Below are positions 1 to 5,439 of a stretch of DNA of 5,439 bases, one piece after another. Within the stretch, counting starts at the first letter, position 1. Each line of letters starts with the position of its first letter. Location of the stretch: contig JASJBO010000447.1 in the NCBI GenBank assembly GCA_030066475.1, positions 1 through 5,439 of the forward strand, given 5' to 3'. The translations under genes were made by a program, and so were the position numbers. This DNA is from Myxococcota bacterium. GTDB taxonomy: Bacteria; Myxococcota_A; UBA9160; PR03. Under the pieces are notes generated by a model. That model had not been told where the DNA came from, made no database searches, and was given only the letters and a program-made list of their open reading frames with translations.

Positions 1-140
1 CGAGCTGGCCCGCAGGGGGAAGCCGCAAGCGGAGGCGAAGCCGGAGCGCGCAGCGAGCCGAAGGCGAGCGGAGTCCACCAAGACGTGCCCGCGTCAGCAT
101 CCAGAGGGCCCGAAGGAGCGAGCCGCAGGCGAGCGGAGTC
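1..140. other. Non-coding stretch downstream of hslU, mostly repeat-derived
   Basis: No gene can be supported here. The stretch holds the repeat copies at 23-82 and 117-147. In addition, bases 7-31 resemble 107-131 at about 20 of 25 positions, exactly 100 bases apart, suggesting further decayed repeat material. No strong hairpin followed by a T-run was found, so no intrinsic terminator is called. The next gene downstream, if the operon continues, must start outside the window. Confidence 0.6.
23..82 (+). repeat. Inverted 60-bp copy of the xerC-tail repeat, downstream of hslU
   Basis: These 60 bases are an exact reverse complement of plus-strand positions 2065-2124. The copy consists of the 18-bp leader (23-40, CCGCAAGCGGAGGCGAAG) and one 42-bp unit (41-82). 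Relative to transcription of the gene cluster it lies in the opposite orientation to the xerC copies. It sits in non-coding sequence beyond the hslU stop, and no second tandem unit follows. The identity stops sharply on both sides. Confidence 0.9.

Positions 141-147
<7 letters not shown>
117..147 (+). repeat. Degenerate repeat copy spanning the hslU stop codon
   Basis: The plus strand from 117 to 147 matches the second half of the 42-bp unit with three mismatches: AGCGAGCCGCAGGCGAGC followed by GGAGTCC and a diverged end (TACAAG against ACCAAG). It has the same orientation as the copy at 23-82. The hslU stop (143-141) and last leucine codon (146-144) lie within it, so the repeat edge coincides with the end of the conserved HslU C-terminus. 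The upstream half of the unit (before 117) is only weakly recognisable. Confidence 0.7.
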
Positions 148-1480
<1,333 letters not shown>

Positions 1481-1484
<4 letters not shown>

Positions 1485-2020
1485 GGAAGGGTCACCACCT
1501 CGATCTGGTCGTTGGTGTAGATGCAGATCTCCGCGGCGATGCCGAGCGCCTGGCGCGCGATCTCCTCCGCGGGCAGCTCGGTGTGGCGCATCAGGGCGCG
1601 GGCAGCGGCCAGCGCGAAGGGGCCGCCCGAGCCGATCGCGGCCAGGCCGTCGTCGGGCTCCAGCACGTCGCCGTTGCCCGACACCACCAGCACCGCCTGG
1701 GCGTCGCCCACCAGCAGCATCGCCTCGAGCCGGCGCAGGACGCGGTCGGTGCGCCAGTCGCGCGCCAGCTCGACGGCTGCACGCCGCACGTTGCCGGGAT
1801 GCGCCTCGAGCTTCGCTTCGAACCGCTCGCCCAGCGCGAGGCCGTCGGCGGCGCCCCCCGCGAAGCCCACCACGGCGCGCCCCTTGGCGGTGGTGCGCAC
1901 CTTCTGGGCGCCGTGCTTCATGGCGGTCTGCCCGATCGTGACCTGCCCGTCGGCGGCCATCGCGATGCGTCCGTCCCGGACGACCCCGAGCACGGTGGTG
2001 GAGCGGATGCGCTGCGTCAT
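1481..2020 (-). CDS. hslV: ATP-dependent protease subunit HslV (ClpQ)
   Basis: HslV is the proteasome-like threonine peptidase that forms a double hexameric chamber and degrades proteins fed by HslU in the cytoplasm. The 179-residue product has the usual length. Residues MTQRIRS form a short propeptide; processing before Thr8 would expose the N-terminal Thr nucleophile ([10 protein letters not shown]). Relative to that Thr1, Asp17 (Asp24, in ADGQVT), Lys33 (Lys40, in QKVR) and Ser124 (Ser131, in GSGG) fall where the family requires them. GFAGGAADG (52-60) and DWRTDR (88-93) are also typical. The ATG at 2020 overlaps the xerC stop as ATGA, and the stop overlaps the hslU start as GTGA, consistent with translational coupling. 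The bases just upstream of the start belong to the 42-bp repeat and contain no strong Shine-Dalgarno. Confidence 0.97.
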
Positions 2021-3081
2021 GACTTGGTGGACTTCGCTCGCCTTCGGCTCGCTGCGCGCTCCGGCTTGGTGGACTCCGCTCGCCTTCGGCTCGCTGCGCG
2101 CTCCGGCTTCGCCTCCGCTTGCGGGGAGCTGCGGGAGGGCATCGAGTCGGACTCCTGGGCGCGAGGGTGAGCCTTGTCGTAGACCTCGAACAGTCGCTGG
2201 GCGGAGACGGCAGTGTAGCGCTGGGTGGTGCCGAGGCTGGCGTGGCCCAGCAGCTCCTGGATCTCGCGCAGGTCGGCGCCCATGTCGAGCAGGTGGGTGG
2301 CGTAGCTGTGGCGCAGGCGGTGCGGATGGACGCGCTCGGCCACGCTGGCGCGCCCGGCGCGGTCTCGGAGCAGCCGACGCACCGAGCGCTCGCCCAGCCG
2401 CAGCGGCGTGGCGCTGCGCCGTGAGCGCGGCCCGAGCGAGGTGAACAGGGGCTCGGCCTGGTAGCCGCTGCGGCGGCGCAGGTCGAGATAGGCCGAGAGC
2501 GCCTCGCGGGCCGCCTGCGGCAGCGGCACGATGCGCTCCTTGCCACCCTTGCCCCACACTCGCACCTCGCGGCCCAGCAGGTCCACGTCGCGCACGTCGA
2601 GCGCCACGGTTTCGCCCACCCGCAGGCCCGCGCCGTAGAGCAGCTCCACGAGCGCCCGGTCGCGCAGCGCGCGCTCGCGCGCGCGGCCGGGATCGGCGCG
2701 CTCGCCCGGCCGCGGGTCGGCCTCCATCAAGGCCTCGCAGTCGTCCACCGCGAGCGGCCGCGGCAGGCGCGGCCGCTGCTTGGGCGCCGACAGCCCCGCG
2801 CTGGGGTCGCGCTCGAGCACGCCCTCGCGCAGCAGGAAGCGGAAGAAGGTCCGCAGGCTCGAGAGCTTGCGCCCGAGGCTGGCGGCGTCGAGCTCGCCGT
2901 GACGGCTCGCCAGGAAGGCACGCACGTCCGCGGGCGTCACCGACTCCGGCTGCACGCCGCCTCCCAGATGGCGGTCGAGCTGCGCCAGATCGGACGCGTA
3001 GGCGCGCCGCGTGTGGTCCGAGAGGTTGCGCTCGGCCGCCAGGTGCCGGTCGAAGGCGCGCAGCGCCGCGGCGAAGTCCAT
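2017..3081 (-). CDS. xerC: Tyrosine recombinase XerC with repeat-encoded C-terminal tail
   Basis: This is a tyrosine site-specific recombinase, expected to resolve chromosome dimers at dif by strand exchange, with XerD or alone. The 354-residue product has an N-terminal core-binding SAM-like domain (about 1-95) and a catalytic domain (about 105-305). The full catalytic set is visible: Arg154 (GLRVGE), Lys178 (GKGGKER), His254 and Arg257 ([12 protein letters not shown]), His280 (LLGH) and Tyr289 (RYT). Family members are usually about 300 residues and end soon after the sequence corresponding to [11 protein letters not shown] (298-308). Here about 46 residues follow, including two copies of a 14-residue basic unit, [14 protein letters not shown] and [14 protein letters not shown], encoded by a DNA repeat. 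The ATG at 3081 overlaps the trmFO stop; a GTG at 3111 would add ten residues. The stop overlaps the hslV start (ATGA). XerC rather than XerD is inferred from the neighbours. Confidence 0.93.
   Translation of the reverse strand: MDFAAALRAFDRHLAAERNLSDHTRRAYASDLAQLDRHLGGGVQPESVTPADVRAFLASRHGELDAASLGRKLSSLRTFFRFLLREGVLERDPSAGLSAPKQRPRLPRPLAVDDCEALMEADPRPGERADPGRARERALRDRALVELLYGAGLRVGETVALDVRDVDLLGREVRVWGKGGKERIVPLPQAAREALSAYLDLRRRSGYQAEPLFTSLGPRSRRSATPLRLGERSVRRLLRDRAGRASVAERVHPHRLRHSYATHLLDMGADLREIQELLGHASLGTTQRYTAVSAQRLFEVYDKAHPRAQESDSMPSRSSPQAEAKPERAASRRRAESTKPERAASRRRAKSTKS
2023..2124 (-). repeat. Two tandem 42-bp repeat units plus an 18-bp flank, at the xerC 3' end
   Basis: Read on the minus strand, an 18-bp leader (2124-2107) is followed by two 42-bp units (2106-2065 and 2064-2023). 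The units differ at one base (C at 2076, T at 2034 on the plus strand). Because 42 is a multiple of three, the xerC frame is kept and each unit encodes 14 residues, [11 protein letters not shown](E/K)ST. The array ends two bases before the hslV start codon. The leader plus first unit matches the copy at 23-82 over all 60 bases. This is read directly from the sequence; membership in a genome-wide family is inferred. Confidence 0.92.
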
Positions 3082-4442
3082 CACGCGTCCGCTCGCACGC
3101 GCTCGGTCCACGCGCCGAAGGCCGCGAGCGCACGCTCGCCCAGCCGGCGGTTGCGCTCGCGCTTGCGGTCGCGCCGCGGAACGCGGCCCGTCGCCTCACC
3201 GAGCGGTGGGAACAGGCCCCAGCTCACGTTCATCGGCTGGAAGTGGGCCGGGTCCGCGTCGCGCAGGTGGTGGAGCAAGGCGCCGTGGGCGGTCTCCGCG
3301 GGCGGCAGCGCCGGCGCGGCTCCGAGCGCGGCCCGTGCGGCGAACACGCCGGCCAGCCCGCCGAGCGCCGCCGACTCGACGTAGCCCTCGACGCCGGCCA
3401 TCTGCCCGGCCAGGTACAGGCCCGGCCGCGCGCGCACCTCCAGCTCGACCAGCCGTCGCGGCGCGTTCACGTAGGTGTTGCGGTGGACCGAGCCGAAGCG
3501 CGCGAAGACCGCCTCCGCGAGGCCGGGCAGGCTCCGGAACACCTCGCGCTGCGCCCCGATCCGCAGCTTGGTCTGGAAGCCGACCAGGTTGTAGAGGACG
3601 CCGCGCTTGTCCTCCTGCCGCAGCTGCACGACCGCGTGGGGCCACCGACCCGTGCGGGGATCGGTCAGGCCCACCGGCTTCATGGGCCCGTGCGCGAGCG
3701 TCTCGCGGCCGCGGCGGGCCATCTCCTCGACGGGCAGGCAGCCCTCGAAGTACAGCGCCTGCTCGAACGGATGGAGCGGGACGGTGTCCGCCGCCAGCAG
3801 GGCGTCGACGAAGGCCTCGTACTGGTCCTTGTCGAGCGGCAGGTTCCAGTAGTCGCCGGGTCCGTCCTCCCAGCGCGAGGCGCGAAAGGCGACGCTCGGG
3901 TCGACCGAGTCGGCGTACACGATCGGCGAGATCGCGTCGTAGAAGTACAGCGACTCGTCGCCCAGCAGCCGCTGGATCGCGGCGGCGAGCGCCTCCGCGG
4001 TGAGCGGCCCGGTCGCCAGGATCACGTGCGGCGCGTCGGGAATGCAGTCGACGCGCTCGCGCCGGACCTCGATCTGCGGATGCGCCTCGACCGCCTCGGT
4101 GATGCGCCGCGCGAAGGCGTGCCGGTCGACCGCCAGCGCCCGCCCGGCGGGCACCGCGGTCTCGTCGGCGGCGGCCAGCACGAGCGAGCCGAAGCGGCGC
4201 ATCTCCTCCTTGAGCAGCCCCACGGCGTTGCCCAGCTGGTCGGAGCGCAGCGAGTTGCTGCACACCAGCTCGGCGAAGTCCGCCCCGCTGTGCGCCGGCG
4301 AGGCCTGGGCGGGCCGCATCTCGAACAGCCGCACGGCGGCCCCGCAGCGCGCGGCCTGCCAGGCGGCCTCGCAGCCGGCGAGCCCCGCGCCCACCACCAC
4401 GACGAGCGGGCGCCGACCCGTGTCGGACCGGGAGTTCCCCAT
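3081..4442 (-). CDS. trmFO: Methylenetetrahydrofolate--tRNA (uracil-5-)-methyltransferase TrmFO
   Basis: TrmFO is a cytoplasmic FAD flavoprotein that makes 5-methyluridine at position 54 of tRNA, using methylenetetrahydrofolate as carbon donor and reduced flavin/NAD(P)H. The 453-residue product has the usual family length. It opens with an FAD-binding GAGLAG motif at 18-23. It carries CSNSLRSD with Cys61 and [12 protein letters not shown] with Cys235, matching by position and spacing the two functional cysteines known in the Bacillus protein (C53, C226). The late FAD-binding segment [19 protein letters not shown] (341-359) and FQPMN (401-405) are also typical. The ATG at 4442 was chosen because it is the first in-frame Met, 17 residues before the GAGLAG motif; no clear Shine-Dalgarno precedes it. 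The stop shares one base with the xerC start (TGATG). The C-terminus is rich in Arg and Lys. Confidence 0.97.
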   Translation of the reverse strand: MGNSRSDTGRRPLVVVVGAGLAGCEAAWQAARCGAAVRLFEMRPAQASPAHSGADFAELVCSNSLRSDQLGNAVGLLKEEMRRFGSLVLAAADETAVPAGRALAVDRHAFARRITEAVEAHPQIEVRRERVDCIPDAPHVILATGPLTAEALAAAIQRLLGDESLYFYDAISPIVYADSVDPSVAFRASRWEDGPGDYWNLPLDKDQYEAFVDALLAADTVPLHPFEQALYFEGCLPVEEMARRGRETLAHGPMKPVGLTDPRTGRWPHAVVQLRQEDKRGVLYNLVGFQTKLRIGAQREVFRSLPGLAEAVFARFGSVHRNTYVNAPRRLVELEVRARPGLYLAGQMAGVEGYVESAALGGLAGVFAARAALGAAPALPPAETAHGALLHHLRDADPAHFQPMNVSWGLFPPLGEATGRVPRRDRKRERNRRLGERALAAFGAWTERVRADA

Positions 4443-4469
4443 GGATCGCGGCAGGATAGCCGAGCGGCC

Positions 4470-5439
4470 TCAGGCCACGACCCGGAGCCGGCCGTCGCGC
4501 TCGCCGACCACGCGGCCCTCCAGCTCGAGCGGCAGCAACGCGCGATCGAGCGCCGCGGCAGCCAGCCCGAGCCGAGCCGCGAGCTCGTCGCGGCTCGCGG
4601 GCTCCTGGCCGAGCGCCGCGAGGATCGCGCGGGCGACCGGATCGGCCGGCGGGCGCGGCGCCTCGACGGCGTCCGGCACCGGGCTCCACTCGAGCGCGCG
4701 CGGCACGTCGAGCGCCTCGAGCAGCACGTGGGCGTGCTCGCGCAGCAGCCGGTTCGAGCCCTCGTGCGGCGGCGCCCCGACCGGGCCGGGCACCACCAGC
4801 AGCTCGCGGCCCTGGTCGAGGGCGTGGCGCGCCGTGATCAGCGATCCGCTGTGCGGCCGCGCCTCGACCACCACGACCGCCCGGCACAGCGCGCTGATGA
4901 TGCGGTTGCGCAGCGGGAAGTGGTGCGGGAGCGGCGGGGTACCGGGCGGCAGCTCGCTCAGCAGCGCGCCGCGCGCCACCACCTCTGCGCCCAGCCGGGC
5001 GTGGCGCGCGGGGTAGACGCGATCGGGCCCGCAGCCGAGTACGGCGGCCGTCGGTCCGCCCGCCTCGAGCGCGCCGCGGTGCGCGGCGGCGTCGATCCCC
5101 CGAGCCAGACCCGAGATCACCGCGAAGCCGAGCCCCACCAGGTCACGGGCGAGCCGCTGCGCCAGCGCGCACCCGGAGGCCGTCGCGTCGCGCGCTCCGA
5201 CCAGTGCCACGCCGGGCCGCTCGAGGAAGGCGAGCGAGCCGCGGAACAGCAGCAACGGCGGCGCGTCGGGGAGGATGGCGAGGCGCCGCGGGTAGCGGGG
5301 CGAGCCGAACGGGAGGCCGCGCACGCCGGCGCGCAGCAGGCCACAGCGCAGCGATTCGAGCGCCGCGTCCGGGATCAGCACCCGCGCCGCGGGGGCGCGC
5401 AGGGCGCGCAGGGCCCGGTCGGGATCGGCGTCGGTCTCG
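4470..5439 (-). CDS. dprA: DNA-processing protein DprA (Smf), N-terminus cut by window edge
   Basis: DprA binds single-stranded DNA entering the cell and loads RecA on it during natural transformation; it is also found in many non-competent bacteria. The frame is open to the right edge, giving 322 visible residues (first full codon at 5438-5436). Counting from there, the Rossmann-like core shows VGARDATASG (80-89), SGLARGID (109-116), the LRNRII segment (176-181), SGSLITA (197-203), PGPVG and GSNRLL (from 227). A C-terminal winged-helix region of the DprA_WH type covers about 265-322. A GTG at 5381 could start translation, but coding-like sequence continues upstream of it and family members usually carry an N-terminal helical domain, so the true start probably lies outside the window. 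The gene ends 27 bp before trmFO, probably in the same operon. The family assignment is very secure; the start is unknown. Confidence 0.95.
   Translation of the reverse strand, partial: ETDADPDRALRALRAPAARVLIPDAALESLRCGLLRAGVRGLPFGSPRYPRRLAILPDAPPLLLFRGSLAFLERPGVALVGARDATASGCALAQRLARDLVGLGFAVISGLARGIDAAAHRGALEAGGPTAAVLGCGPDRVYPARHARLGAEVVARGALLSELPPGTPPLPHHFPLRNRIISALCRAVVVVEARPHSGSLITARHALDQGRELLVVPGPVGAPPHEGSNRLLREHAHVLLEALDVPRALEWSPVPDAVEAPRPPADPVARAILAALGQEPASRDELAARLGLAAAALDRALLPLELEGRVVGERDGRLRVVA

Noticed and set aside
23..32. Intrinsic terminator at the small palindrome CCGCAAGCGG
   Set aside because: The stem is only three to four pairs and no T-run follows on either strand.
1..100. 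Minus-strand reading frame from an ATG at 100 open to the left edge (begins [17 protein letters not shown])
   Set aside because: Almost all of it is the inverted repeat copy, which is open in every frame; there is no Shine-Dalgarno and no resemblance to a known downstream gene such as argB.
2023..2124. CRISPR array or dif-like recombination site next to xerC
   Set aside because: There are only two directly abutting units without spacers, and no 28-bp dif-like pair of arms around a central region was recognised.
1485..2546. Long upstream extension of the hslU frame that would give an 801-residue protein
   Set aside because: The extra part is an out-of-frame reading of hslV and the end of xerC, Arg/Ala-rich without motifs; the HslU family N-terminus begins at the GTG at 1484.
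3196..4887. Minus-strand 563-residue open frame overlapping trmFO and dprA
   Set aside because: It is an alternate-frame shadow rich in Arg, Ala and Gly; the TrmFO and DprA motifs lie in other frames of the same strand.

Overview
The window is very GC-rich bacterial DNA. All five genes lie on the minus strand, packed head to tail, so transcription runs from the right edge to the left: dprA (partial) - trmFO - xerC - hslV - hslU. This is a housekeeping cluster whose order is known from Firmicutes (dprA-topA-trmFO-xerC/codV-clpQ-clpY) and from deltaproteobacterial-type genomes. The GC content, the GTG start of hslU and the lack of codY next to hslU fit a deltaproteobacterial or related Gram-negative lineage better than a Firmicute, but the phylum cannot be fixed from the sequence alone.

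Layout, in transcription order: dprA (DNA-processing protein, N-terminus cut by the right edge) ends at 4470. After 27 bp comes trmFO (folate-dependent tRNA m5U54 methyltransferase), then xerC (tyrosine recombinase), hslV (threonine protease) and hslU (AAA+ unfoldase). The last four genes are joined by stop/start overlaps (TGATG, ATGA, GTGA), which implies one mRNA with translational coupling. topA, which often sits between dprA and trmFO, is absent. No promoter or convincing terminator was seen.

The unusual element is a GC-rich 42-bp repeat. Two tandem copies form the last codons of xerC, adding an arginine-rich C-terminal tail and running almost to the hslV start codon. A copy identical over 60 bp lies downstream of hslU in the opposite orientation, and a degenerate copy spans the hslU stop codon. 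The repeat has no stop codon in any of its six frames, sits at gene 3' ends and flanks hslVU as inverted repeats. It looks like a dispersed repeat family able to sit inside or between genes.

Functionally, HslV and HslU together form one ATP-dependent protease. XerC would act in chromosome dimer resolution, DprA in handling incoming single-stranded DNA, and TrmFO in tRNA modification. The grouping is a conserved genome-organisation habit rather than one pathway. The left 140 bases hold only repeat copies and no gene that can be supported.
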